NCBI GenBank assembly: GCA_002368155.1
Contig: AP018180.1
Coordinates: forward strand, 5,479,007 to 5,543,006
Reading direction: 5' to 3'
Source: Nostoc carneum NIES-2107
Lineage (GTDB): Bacteria > Cyanobacteriota > Cyanobacteriia > Cyanobacteriales > Nostocaceae
Length of the DNA: 64,000 bases
The position numbers and the translations under genes are program-made. The notes below the pieces were generated by a model. The model ran no database searches. It saw only the letters and a program-made list of their open reading frames with translations, and was not told where the DNA came from. Each line of letters begins with the position of its first letter. The first letter of the stretch is position 1. This document shows positions 18,620 to 27,246 of this stretch, in pieces.

Positions 18620-18775
18620 AAAATTGTCATTTATCGTCGTGTACCTTCAGGCGATAATGCGTTCACCTGTTGATTTTACTTTTAATTAAGTCTTTTTTTA
18701 TACTGATTTGCTTTTTTAAGCAGGATACCTATAATTGAGTGGCAGTGAAACAATCACAGCTATTCAGCTTTGCCG

Positions 18776-19420
18776 ATGGAAATTTTTACTATTGGACATT
18801 CCAATCACAGCATTGAAGCATTTATGACATTGCTGCAAAAGCATGGAATAACAGCTTTAGCAGATGTGCGATCGCATCCCTATAGCCGCTATTTACCACA
18901 CTTCAGCCAATTACCACTCAAAGCAGCTTTAGTCAATGCAGGGATTTCTTATGTATTTTTAGGCAAAGAATTGGGAGCAAGACCGAATGATCTAACCTGC
19001 TATGTTGATGGTAAGGCTTTGTATGAAAAGATTGCTGCTACTCAACTATTTGCAGATGGCATTCAGCGATTAATAAAAGGAGCAGAAACTTATAAAATTG
19101 CACTGATGTGTGCCGAAAAAGACCCAATTACCTGCCATAGAGCAATTCTGATTTGTCAAAAATTACGCAGCTTAGGTTTAACAATTAACCATATTTTAAG
19201 TAATGGTGAGCTAGAAAGTCATGCAGCTTTAGAAGACAGACTTTTAGAATTACATCAACTTCGAGAACCAGAGTTACCTCAACAAATCCAATTGTCTTTA
19301 TTTGAAAATATTTCTCTTCCTGAAGCATCAACCATGCAGTATTCACGTGCAGAATCGCTGCACAAAGCTTATCATCAACAGGGAGAACAAATTGCCTATG
19401 TAGAAAAAACGGAAAAATAA
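18776..19420 (+). CDS. DUF488-family protein (first of a pair)
   Basis: The 215-residue product shows the family pattern: EIFTIGHSNHSIEAF at the start, LADVRSHPYSRYLPHF, LGKELGARP, and LMCAEKDPITCHRAIL near residue 117. The invariant Cys-Ala-Glu and Cys-His-Arg cluster suggests an active or metal site, but no biochemical role is established. The ATG at 18776 is taken rather than a TTG two codons earlier. The C-terminal 50 residues (ISLPEASTMQYSRAESLHKA) are an extension. It is followed two bases later by a second DUF488 gene. Confidence 0.85.
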   Translation: MEIFTIGHSNHSIEAFMTLLQKHGITALADVRSHPYSRYLPHFSQLPLKAALVNAGISYVFLGKELGARPNDLTCYVDGKALYEKIAATQLFADGIQRLIKGAETYKIALMCAEKDPITCHRAILICQKLRSLGLTINHILSNGELESHAALEDRLLELHQLREPELPQQIQLSLFENISLPEASTMQYSRAESLHKAYHQQGEQIAYVEKTEK

Positions 19421-19422
19421 AT

Positions 19423-19869
19423 ATGAGTAATTCTATTAATTTATTTACTATTGGTTTTACCCAAAAGACTGCTCAACAGTTTTTTGATACTTTAGTTAAG
19501 TCTGGAGTAAAAAGAGTTGTGGATACCCGACTTAATAATATCTCCCAACTGGCAGGATTTACTAAAAGAGGAGATTTAGAATATTTCTTACGCAAAATTG
19601 GTGATATCGAATATGTACATATTTTAGATATGGCACCAACAAAAGATATTTTGGATGATTATAAAAAAAATAAAGGTGATTGGGAAACCTATGAAAGCAA
19701 GTTTTTAGCATTGATGCGCGATCGCCAAATTGAACAGAAGGTTTCACCACAGCTATTGGATGGTAGCTGTTTGCTTTGCAGCGAAGCCAAGCCTCATCAT
19801 TGCCATCGCCGCTTAGTAGCTGAATATTTACGTGACAAATGGGGAAATATAACCATAAGTCACCTATGA
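19423..19869 (+). CDS. DUF488-family protein (second of a pair)
   Basis: This 148-residue protein is a shorter DUF488 member: LFTIGFTQKTAQQFFDTL, VVDTRLNNISQLAGFTKRG, and CLLCSEAKPHHCHRRL at the end, keeping the Cys-Ser-Glu and Cys-His-Arg residues. It differs clearly from its neighbour, so this is a divergent pair, not a recent duplication. Spacing is two bases to the gene before and nine to the gene after, which argues for one transcript and a shared function. Confidence 0.85.
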   Translation: MSNSINLFTIGFTQKTAQQFFDTLVKSGVKRVVDTRLNNISQLAGFTKRGDLEYFLRKIGDIEYVHILDMAPTKDILDDYKKNKGDWETYESKFLALMRDRQIEQKVSPQLLDGSCLLCSEAKPHHCHRRLVAEYLRDKWGNITISHL

Positions 19870-19878
19870 CAAACTTTT

Positions 19879-20667
19879 ATGGTTCAAATTATCTGCCTTG
19901 CCAATTCTAAAAAATATGGCGATCGCTGCATAGCAGGTATTGAAATTACTACTGGCAAATGGATTCGTCCTTTCTCTAATTTAGAGTATGGGCAAATTCC
20001 CGTAAATATGTGTTTAGTGGATGATGAGGAGCCGAAATCGCTCGATATCTTAGAGATACCTTTAGCTGCTACTGGTTTAGGATATGAATATGAAAATCGA
20101 GCGATATTACACGGTAAATGGCAAAAAATTGGTCAAGCTACTGTCAGCGATTTAATTCCTTACTGTGAAGGCGAAATTATTCATAGTCAATGGCTCAATT
20201 CTGTACCACTCTCTTTCATCCAATCATTACCGTATGAGCAACGGCGGACATTACAACTCATTAAAACAACTAAATTTCATCTCTATAAATATCACCATAG
20301 TGGCAAATGGGAGGCTGATTTCACAACATCCAGCGGTGAATCAATGCGAGCAAAAATTACAGACCTAAATCTCATCGAGAAACTGAACACAGGTACTCGT
20401 ATTCCACATGAATGCTTAATTACTATTAGCCTTAGTCAACCTTGGCGCAAAACCGATTTAGATGAGTTTGCTTGTTGGAAACTCATTGCTGGCGTGATTG
20501 AATTGTCCAGTTATGATTTGATTTTGTGGGAAATGCAAAGATTAGGCTGGAGTATAGATAGAGGAAGGTATTATCTCAAGCAAACCTACAATAAGCGATC
20601 GCGCCGGGAATTGACTAATACTGAAATCGCTCAATTTTTACATTACCTCAAAAGCCTCAAAGCTTAA
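19879..20667 (+). CDS. Dual-OB-like protein in the DUF488 operon
   Basis: The 262-residue product starts with IICLANSKKYGDRCIAGIEI and WIRPFSNLEYGQIP, then LDILEIPL, a pattern I associate with the dual OB-fold (DuOB) proteins of uncharacterised prokaryotic systems. Two beta-rich halves are plausible (about 1-120 and 130-190), followed by a helical C-terminus (LDEFACWKLIAGVIELSSYD). OB folds usually bind nucleic acid, so a nucleic-acid role for the operon is an inference. No catalytic motif is evident. The family call is from memory of the motif and should be treated as moderate. Confidence 0.6.
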   Translation: MVQIICLANSKKYGDRCIAGIEITTGKWIRPFSNLEYGQIPVNMCLVDDEEPKSLDILEIPLAATGLGYEYENRAILHGKWQKIGQATVSDLIPYCEGEIIHSQWLNSVPLSFIQSLPYEQRRTLQLIKTTKFHLYKYHHSGKWEADFTTSSGESMRAKITDLNLIEKLNTGTRIPHECLITISLSQPWRKTDLDEFACWKLIAGVIELSSYDLILWEMQRLGWSIDRGRYYLKQTYNKRSRRELTNTEIAQFLHYLKSLKA

Positions 20668-20794
20668 CAGATAGCATTATCATTTATATTCTATTTATCG
20701 CCAGTATTTGATTTTATTATTGCAATAATTGCTCGTATATCTGTGTTTTTGCCCCAATTATCCAGAATTCAGCAACAAATGCAAACTCGGGAAT

Positions 20795-21109
20795 TTATAC
20801 TATGGTTTCAGGATGAACGCAATCAGCAATTGTAGTGTCAAAAATAGCAATTGTAGTGTCAAAAATAGCAATTGTAGTATCAAAAGCAGCAATTGTAGTG
20901 TCAAAAATAGCAATTGTAGTATCAAAAGCAGCAATTGTAGTATCAAAAGCAGCTATTGTAGTGTCAAAAGCAGCTATTGTAGTGTCAAAAGCAGCTATTG
21001 TAGTATCAAAAATAGCTATTGTAGTGTCAAAAGCAGCAATTGTAGTGTCAAAAATAGCAATTGTAGTGTCAAAAATAGCAATTGCATAGGTATAACCAGC
21101 TTTTAGCAT
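20795..21109 (-). CDS. Possible repeat protein encoded by the 21-bp array
   Basis: On the minus strand an ATG at 21109, with a weak AGG upstream, opens a 104-residue frame. It reads through the array as twelve or so heptads of the form TTIA(I/A)FD and exits into a unique ten-residue tail (ADCVHPETIV). Two of the three sites that vary between units are third codon positions in this frame (GAC/GAT and ATT/ATA), which would fit selection on the protein. The plus frame offset the other way shows the same, but lacks a usable start. Whether it is translated is open. Confidence 0.3.
   Translation of the reverse strand: MLKAGYTYAIAIFDTTIAIFDTTIAAFDTTIAIFDTTIAAFDTTIAAFDTTIAAFDTTIAAFDTTIAIFDTTIAAFDTTIAIFDTTIAIFDTTIADCVHPETIV
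20826..21086. repeat. 21-bp tandem array, twelve full units and one partial
   Basis: Units GCAATTGTAGTGTCAAAAAT(A) repeat without gaps from 20826, ending with a partial GCAATTGCA. Variation is confined to three sites: G/A in GTGTC, A/T in GCAATT, and ATA/GCA before the next unit. With 21 bases per unit all three frames on one strand stay open. There are no spacers, so it is not a CRISPR. Confidence 0.95.
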
Positions 21110-21379
21110 CGCCTATACGTTTGTAATATGATGTGCTACTTTTTTGAATTAACGAATATATCAAGAAGAGGGGACACAGTCAGAAATTGTAGTTTATTGT
21201 GACGAAAATTGAGACACCTGAGAGCCAATATTGAGCTTGCATTCCGGCTATGGTATCAAATCTTCGTCATTGCCCTTGGCAGATGAGTAAAATGTTATAA
21301 TTTTGCCCAAGAAAATACTTAGTTTACGATGCATATTGTATAAATAAGTTACGAAAAATGCTTCTGGGGCAATACTGAC

Positions 21380-24300
21380 ATGATTTCATTTACTCGTCAG
21401 CAATTATGGCAATTGAGGTTGGTAATTGTATTAGTAATCACTAGTTTTACTACTGCATTGACGAATTCTGCACGCGCTCAAATTACACCAGATAGCTCAT
21501 TAGGTGCAGAAAGTTCCATAGTTACACCAAATGCTACGATTCAAGGATTACCAACAACCTTAATTGAAGGTGGTGCTACCAGGGGTACAAACCTATTCCA
21601 GAGTTTCTTAAAATTTAATGTTGGTGATGGAGAACGAGTCTACTTTACTAATCCTGCGGGGATTGAAAACATCTTCACTCGAATTACAGGTAATGAAGCC
21701 TCAAATATTCTGGGAACTTTGGGTGTAGATGGTCAAGCAAATCTATTTTTTCTCAATCCCAATGGTATCATTTTTGGTTCAAATGCCCGCTTAGATGTTG
21801 CAGGTTCATTTTTGGCAACAACAGCTAATAGTTTTGTGTTTGAAAATGGTTTAAAGTTCAGTGCTACCAATCCTGAAGCTGCGCCACTGCTAACAGTAAG
21901 CTTGCGTCCGGGGTTACAATTTGGTGCGAATTCATCTGCAACTATTAATAATACTGGAAATCTACAAGCTGGGCACGATTTGACTTTAATAGCTGGTAAT
22001 CTCGACTTACAAGGTCAATTACAAGTAGGTAGAAATTTAACACTCGAATCTCAAAATAATATTAAAGTACAAGATATTATCTCTGATAATTCTCTAGGTG
22101 TTATGGGAGATATAACTATTACGGCATCTGGTGATATTAATGTAGGTAATATTAAAGTTGCTCGTAATTCTAATAATAGTGATTTTAGTAGCATCAGCAT
22201 CAACTCTACTGGTGGCTCTGTCTACTTAAATAACTCTAATTTAAATACTAATAATCTTGCTTCCGGCTTTGCAGGCGATATCGCAATTAGTGCGCGCCAA
22301 GAAATAAAAATTGAGAATGGCAGTAAAATATCTACTATAGGTAATCTAGGCAGAATCTTAATTGGAGCCTCAGAATATGCAGATTTTTCTCCCCAAAAAA
22401 TTACGATTACTAACTCTCAAATAAATAATAGTAATTTTTCGACTAGTAATGATGCAGGCAATATCATAGTTAAATCTCTAGGAGATTTATTGATAACTAA
22501 TAGTACTCTAGAAACATTAACTAATAGTTCAGGAAAGGGAGGCAACATTAATGTTGAGGCTGGCTCAGTATCTCTAATTAATAAAAGTTCTCTATTTGCT
22601 AATACTCTGGGAAATGGCAAAGCTGGAAGTGTGACTGTAAATGCAACTGGTGGTACAGTCTCATTATCAGATAGTAGTATCAATACAGGTAGCAATAAAC
22701 TGGCAGTAGACATCCAAAATTTAACTGAACAAGTAGGCGGTGGTGGCGGTGATATCAATATCAATACTGCTTCTTTATATTTAACAAAAAGTTCTTTTTT
22801 AAATGCTAGTAGTTTGGGTGCCGGAGATAGTGGAAATGTTTCTATTACGGCAGACAAAACAGTATCTTTTACAGAAAATTCTATTTTAAATGCCAGAACT
22901 TATGTGCGGGGAAATGCAGGTAATATCAATATCAAGGCACAGGAACTTTCTTTTAGTAAAGAATCGCTAATTCAAGCCACAACTTTTGGCAGTGGTAACG
23001 CAGGTAATCTAAATACAATCACGCAATCATTTTCTTTAAGTGATACATCCCGAATAGAAGCCCAGACTTTTGGCAGTGGTCATGCAGGTAATATCAATAT
23101 CAAAACTCAATTTCTTTCTCTAACAGAAGGAGGAAAAATCAATGCGGAAACCTTTGATAGTGGCAACGGTGGGAATATTATTATTAATCCTCTCAACGAT
23201 GAAAGCCAAGCTACGGCTGCTGTGACAATATCTGGATCAGCACCTTTGTTGGGAATTTCTAGTGGCTTATCTGTGAATACGGAAAGCGAAAAATCAGATG
23301 CGGGGGCTGGTGGCAATATTACTATTAAAACTGGAACTTTAAATATCAGTGACGGCGGAGTTTTAAGCGCTCCTTCTAAAAGTAGCGGCAGAGGTGGAAA
23401 TATCAATATTAATGTGAACAATCTTAATCTAACAAGCGGCGGACAAATTACTACCAATGCCTATAGAAGTGGAGAAGCAGGTAGTGTCAAAATTAATGCA
23501 ACTGATAATATTATCATTGCCGGACAAGATTATCAATATGAGCAAAGACTGAATGCACTAAAAAATAGACTTGATATCTTGAAAGCTATCTATGATGTTT
23601 TTTTAATTGACAATAAACAAGAAAATCAACAGATATTAGAACAAATTAATAATTTAATTAATAAATTCACTGAATTACTAGCTGATCCTAATTCTGCTGA
23701 AATACTTAATGAACTAAAAGAAAAATTTGAGCTATTTAAAAATAGCTACGATTTTAGTCTAATTGCAAATAACCCAGAACTGAAAAGCATATTTGAACCT
23801 ATTAGTAATTTAATTGATGACTTTAATGGATTGCAGCAAATTCTGATTGCGGCGCAAGACTCTACTTTTGTGCAAAAACTTAATGAACTAAAACAGCAAA
23901 TTAATCAACTTCAATATGCCTATAGTTTTGTTTTACCGCAAACTGATGGCGAACTGAAGCGCATACTTGGTTCTATTAATCAATACAGTGGACTATTCGC
24001 CAATACAGAAGCAAATTCTACTGGCAACGGCGGTACAATCAACATTGACCCCAAGCAAGTCACCATTAAAGATACTGCGAGAATTTCTGTAGATAGTCGA
24101 GGTACGGGTGTGGCTGGTAATATTAGCATTACCGCTAATCGGCTAACTCTGGATAATCAAGCCGCGATTACAGCCGATACAAATAGCGGTCAAGGCGGTA
24201 GTATAAACCTCAACCTGCAAGATTTACTGCTGTTTCGCCGCCAGAGTGTTGTATCTACTACCGCAGGGAGACAAGGTGCGGGTGGTGATGGGGGTGCGAT

Positions 24301-24961
24301 CGCCATTAATCTAGATAATAATCAAGGCTTTATCGTCTCTCCTGCTTCAGAAAATAATGATATCGCTGCCAACGCTTTCTCTGGTAGCGGCGGTACTATC
24401 GAAATCAACGCTAAAGGCGTGATAGGATTAGCCACTCTCACCCGACAAGAACTTGAGCAGAAATTAGGTACAACCGACCCAGAGAAACTTAACTCGCAAT
24501 TTTTAGCCAGCAACGATATTACAGCCATTTCCCAAACCAACCCGCAGTTAAACGGTATAGTCAGCATCAGTTCTCCAGATATTGACCCCAGCAAAGGAAT
24601 TGTTTCCCTACCCACAAATGCTTCTGACCCCTCCCAACAAATTGCTCAAAGCTGTGGCGCTGTCAATCAGAAAGCAGGTAGTGCATTTACTGATATAGGA
24701 CGTGGTGGTTTACCACCGAAACCTGACGAACTTCTCAGTAGCGATACTGTGTGGGAAGATATTCGCCTGAGGAATAGTACGACAGAGAGGGGAAATTTAA
24801 CTCAGGCTACAATCAACCCAGTTAAACCAAAGTCGGTATTAATTATGCCTGCAACTGGTTGGGTATTTAACAACAAAGGCGAAGTGACACTGATATCTTA
24901 TACGCCTAAATCTTCTGCTTCCTGGTTGAATTCTTCTAGCTGCGCTGTTAAAAGTCAATGA
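21380..24961 (+). CDS. Two-partner secretion exoprotein (filamentous haemagglutinin N-terminal domain)
   Basis: The 1193-residue protein has a Sec signal (about 1-33, cleavage after SARAQ) and a TPS secretion domain (about 34-190; GGATRGTNLFQSF, FFLNPNGIIFG). A long beta-helix of imperfect repeats follows (GNAGNINI, SGNGGNI). Such proteins are exported across the outer membrane by an Omp85-type TpsB partner and act as adhesins or surface fibres. No TpsB lies here. Residues about 715-870 interrupt the beta-helix with a helical, Asn/Leu/Lys-rich stretch (NALKNRLDILKAIYDV). The C-terminal part (QSCGAVNQKAGSAF) matches cyanobacterial members. Confidence 0.88.
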   Translation: MISFTRQQLWQLRLVIVLVITSFTTALTNSARAQITPDSSLGAESSIVTPNATIQGLPTTLIEGGATRGTNLFQSFLKFNVGDGERVYFTNPAGIENIFTRITGNEASNILGTLGVDGQANLFFLNPNGIIFGSNARLDVAGSFLATTANSFVFENGLKFSATNPEAAPLLTVSLRPGLQFGANSSATINNTGNLQAGHDLTLIAGNLDLQGQLQVGRNLTLESQNNIKVQDIISDNSLGVMGDITITASGDINVGNIKVARNSNNSDFSSISINSTGGSVYLNNSNLNTNNLASGFAGDIAISARQEIKIENGSKISTIGNLGRILIGASEYADFSPQKITITNSQINNSNFSTSNDAGNIIVKSLGDLLITNSTLETLTNSSGKGGNINVEAGSVSLINKSSLFANTLGNGKAGSVTVNATGGTVSLSDSSINTGSNKLAVDIQNLTEQVGGGGGDININTASLYLTKSSFLNASSLGAGDSGNVSITADKTVSFTENSILNARTYVRGNAGNINIKAQELSFSKESLIQATTFGSGNAGNLNTITQSFSLSDTSRIEAQTFGSGHAGNINIKTQFLSLTEGGKINAETFDSGNGGNIIINPLNDESQATAAVTISGSAPLLGISSGLSVNTESEKSDAGAGGNITIKTGTLNISDGGVLSAPSKSSGRGGNININVNNLNLTSGGQITTNAYRSGEAGSVKINATDNIIIAGQDYQYEQRLNALKNRLDILKAIYDVFLIDNKQENQQILEQINNLINKFTELLADPNSAEILNELKEKFELFKNSYDFSLIANNPELKSIFEPISNLIDDFNGLQQILIAAQDSTFVQKLNELKQQINQLQYAYSFVLPQTDGELKRILGSINQYSGLFANTEANSTGNGGTINIDPKQVTIKDTARISVDSRGTGVAGNISITANRLTLDNQAAITADTNSGQGGSINLNLQDLLLFRRQSVVSTTAGRQGAGGDGGAIAINLDNNQGFIVSPASENNDIAANAFSGSGGTIEINAKGVIGLATLTRQELEQKLGTTDPEKLNSQFLASNDITAISQTNPQLNGIVSISSPDIDPSKGIVSLPTNASDPSQQIAQSCGAVNQKAGSAFTDIGRGGLPPKPDELLSSDTVWEDIRLRNSTTERGNLTQATINPVKPKSVLIMPATGWVFNNKGEVTLISYTPKSSASWLNSSSCAVKSQ

Positions 24962-25184
24962 ATGAAAGGGGACAGGGAAAAAGACTTGTCGGTTAAAGGG
25001 AAAAGGGAAAAGGAAAAAGGGGAAAGGAAAAGAGAAAGTAAGAACCTTGAACCCTGTCCCCAATCCCCAATCCCCAATCCCCAATCCCCAATCCCCCCAA
25101 TCCGCTAAAATATAACTTCCGCCGGTCAGCGTTGTTGTTCGGTGAGATTTTTTCTACACCTGGCTAGGCCGGAAAGGAATCGCT
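24962..25184. repeat. GGGAAAAGG and CCCCAAT repeats before prmA
   Basis: A CTTGTCGGTTAA fragment of the dispersed repeat (about 24983-24995) is followed by GGGAAAAGG units. Five exact CCCCAAT units lie at 25058-25092. The prmA leader occupies the last 80 bases. Confidence 0.75.
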
Positions 25185-26126
25185 ATGTCGTGGATAGAAT
25201 TAAGCCTCGACACCACCAATGAGGCGGCTGATTGGGTTTGTACGCTATTGGCTAAAAATAACTATACTGATGACATTCAAATTACAAAATATATTGAGTC
25301 AGATATAAGCGAATCTCCAGCATGGGATTTAAGCATTAACTTCTACTTACCTAATGATGTTTATGCAAATAGCCGTAGTACAGAAATTGCCAATTTGCTT
25401 TCATCATTAGAACGCACAGGACTTTCTACTGCGCTTCAGATGACTGTAGTTGCAGAAAAACCAGTAACATCAGTGCTAGCAAATCCCCTAATCCGGCGAA
25501 TTGGGGAAAAGTTTGTGGTGATCTCAGCTGATACACCATATAGTTCGGAATCAGCACAGGAAATCACCTTAAGACTTAAACCCAGCTTGGCTTTTGGTAG
25601 TGGTTTACATCCTGCAACCATACTCAGCCTGAAACTACTAGAACGTTATATTACCCCAGCCATGAACGTGCTTGATTTAGGTTCGGGTTCTGGTATTTTG
25701 AGTGTGGCGATCGCAAAATTGGGCGCAAATGTTTTAGCTTTAGATAATGACACGATTGCGGTAGAAGCAACTCAAGATGCTGTATTGCGTAATAGTGTAG
25801 AACAGCAAGTTACAGTCAAAGAAGGTAGTCTGGGATGTGGTAGCGAGTTAGGACATTGGTTAGGTGGAGATTCTATTAACAATGTCCCGACAGTGGAAGC
25901 AAAAGCGGAATTTGACTTGATTGTGGCAAATATCCCAGCGAGAATGCAGATTGCTTTGGCTACTGATTATCAACAAGCGCTGCGTTCATCAGGATTAGTC
26001 ATATTAGCTGGTTTTACCAGCGATTATGAGGAAGATTTGGCGGTAGCATTCGCAGATGCAGGATTTGAATATGTAGATTGCGAACGCCAAGATGAATGGC
26101 TGGCTTTGGCTTATCAGTTGAAATAA
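25185..26126 (+). CDS. prmA: Ribosomal protein L11 methyltransferase
   Basis: The 313-residue product is a class I SAM-dependent methyltransferase. LDLGSGSGILSVAIAKLG is motif I, LALDNDTIAVEA follows, and FDLIVANIPARMQ replaces the usual NPPY-type motif in the PrmA manner. The N-terminal 100 residues correspond to the L11-binding domain (MSWIELSLDTTNEAADWV). PrmA trimethylates lysines of ribosomal protein L11. ATG with GGAAAGGAATCGCT ahead gives a good start. Slightly longer than the usual 290-300 residues because of a linker around residue 215-240. Confidence 0.92.
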   Translation: MSWIELSLDTTNEAADWVCTLLAKNNYTDDIQITKYIESDISESPAWDLSINFYLPNDVYANSRSTEIANLLSSLERTGLSTALQMTVVAEKPVTSVLANPLIRRIGEKFVVISADTPYSSESAQEITLRLKPSLAFGSGLHPATILSLKLLERYITPAMNVLDLGSGSGILSVAIAKLGANVLALDNDTIAVEATQDAVLRNSVEQQVTVKEGSLGCGSELGHWLGGDSINNVPTVEAKAEFDLIVANIPARMQIALATDYQQALRSSGLVILAGFTSDYEEDLAVAFADAGFEYVDCERQDEWLALAYQLK

Positions 26127-26251
26127 ATTGTAGTTAGCTGCGAAGCAATTAAATGGTGCGTTGGGCTATAAGTAGCAAAATCTCTTCAAAACCTCTTGAC
26201 TTCGTGTTCTTTGTGCCTTCGTGGTTAATTACTGGCTTTTAGCAATTAAAA

Positions 26252-26279
26252 GGTGCGTTGCGCGTCGCGACAACGCACC
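26252..26279. repeat. GGTGCGTTG palindrome between convergent genes
   Basis: GGTGCGTTG (26252-26260) pairs with CAACGCACC (26271-26279) around ten bases. It lies between convergent prmA and the beta-lactamase-like gene, where it could end transcription, though no T-run follows. Part of the TGCGTT hairpin family. Confidence 0.6.
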
Positions 26280-26285
26280 CTACGT

Positions 26286-27224
26286 TTACAAACTAGCGAC
26301 GGCTTCACCAACTAGCTTGGATATATAAGGTAAAATTGCTCTACTTCTGGCGTTGGCTTTGCCTTCAGTGAATACTACCAACAGATAGGGACGGCGTTCA
26401 GGGATTTCGATATATGCTGCATCATGGCGGACTTGGCTTGTCCAGCCGGCTTTTGACCAAAGTTGAGCATCTTGGGGAATTCCACCGCCTAAAAAGCCTG
26501 TAACTTGGTCTTCATCAACATCGGTGGGTAAATCTTCGGGTTTTAGGCTGCGTTTGAGTAAAGCCATCATTGCTTGCGATCGCACGCTGGAAACTGCGAC
26601 TCCGCCAACGATACTATGTAATAATCGGGCGATCGCATTGGTGGTGAGCATATTGCGGTTTTCTAGCATTTCTCCATAAAATGCCCTTTCTCTACCATAA
26701 GGGCCATCACCCCAGGTTTTTTGGCAGACGTTAATTGTCTCCATGTCCTCCCAGCCTAAAGATTGGTAATAACGGTTAACGAAATTACGCTGTGTCTTCC
26801 AGGTTTCAAAGGGGCCAGGCGGTAATTCTGGCCCGGAAGTTGTGCCAGTTAAAACATCTACAACTAAGCTGGTAGCATCATTACTGGAATCCACAATCAT
26901 ATCGCGCATGGCTTTTTCCAAATCCTTGGAAGTTTGCACCATGCCTTTTTCTAACCATTCTTGCACAGCTACCAGATAAAACAATTTCACCACACTAGCT
27001 GGGTAAATGCGCTCTACTCCGCGATATGTAAAACCACGTACGCTATGGTTCCAAAAAGCATCCGGAGTCAAAGCCCCACCAGTATTTACGAGAACTGGGG
27101 GATCGTAGACAATCCAAGTCAAAGCAATTTGATTCCGCGCTAAGGTGGGAAATGCTGCCCAAGTTGCTTCTAAAATACTTAATCCGAGATTCTCGAGTTG
27201 TTCGTCTTTTCGGAAGAAAACCAT
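26286..27224 (-). CDS. Class A beta-lactamase-like serine hydrolase
   Basis: The 312-residue protein keeps a penicillin-recognising fold: SxxK at S77-K80 (YPASVVKLF), SxN at S113-N115 (VDSSNDATS), and a KTG-like KAG in LWSKAGWTS. No export signal is visible at the N-terminus (MVFFRKDEQLENLG), so it may act in the cytoplasm or be exported by another route; true beta-lactamases are periplasmic. It is divergent from an NlpC/P60 peptidase with only 22 bases between the start codons, so a cell-wall recycling or D-Ala-peptide role is plausible. Not evidence of drug resistance. Confidence 0.8.
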   Translation of the reverse strand: MVFFRKDEQLENLGLSILEATWAAFPTLARNQIALTWIVYDPPVLVNTGGALTPDAFWNHSVRGFTYRGVERIYPASVVKLFYLVAVQEWLEKGMVQTSKDLEKAMRDMIVDSSNDATSLVVDVLTGTTSGPELPPGPFETWKTQRNFVNRYYQSLGWEDMETINVCQKTWGDGPYGRERAFYGEMLENRNMLTTNAIARLLHSIVGGVAVSSVRSQAMMALLKRSLKPEDLPTDVDEDQVTGFLGGGIPQDAQLWSKAGWTSQVRHDAAYIEIPERRPYLLVVFTEGKANARSRAILPYISKLVGEAVASL

Positions 27225-27246
27225 ATTTAGTTATTAACCTTAGAGA

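Larger units (their letters stand above)
20668..21379. other. Region between the DUF488 operon and the exoprotein gene
   Basis: Besides the 21-bp array at 20826-21086 this holds about 160 bases of AT-rich DNA before it and about 290 after it. The latter is the leader of the exoprotein gene and shows no clear promoter or binding site. Confidence 0.55.

Noticed and set aside
20826-21086. CRISPR array
   Set aside because: The 21-bp units follow each other with no spacers, and no cas gene is near.
20835-21089. Plus-strand KIAIVVS-repeat gene in the 21-bp array
   Set aside because: The frame has a stop at 20814 and no ATG after it; only GTG or ATT codons inside the units could start it.
26286-27224. 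Antibiotic-resistance beta-lactamase
   Set aside because: Family motifs are kept, but there is no signal peptide and the KTG is KAG, so resistance is not supported.
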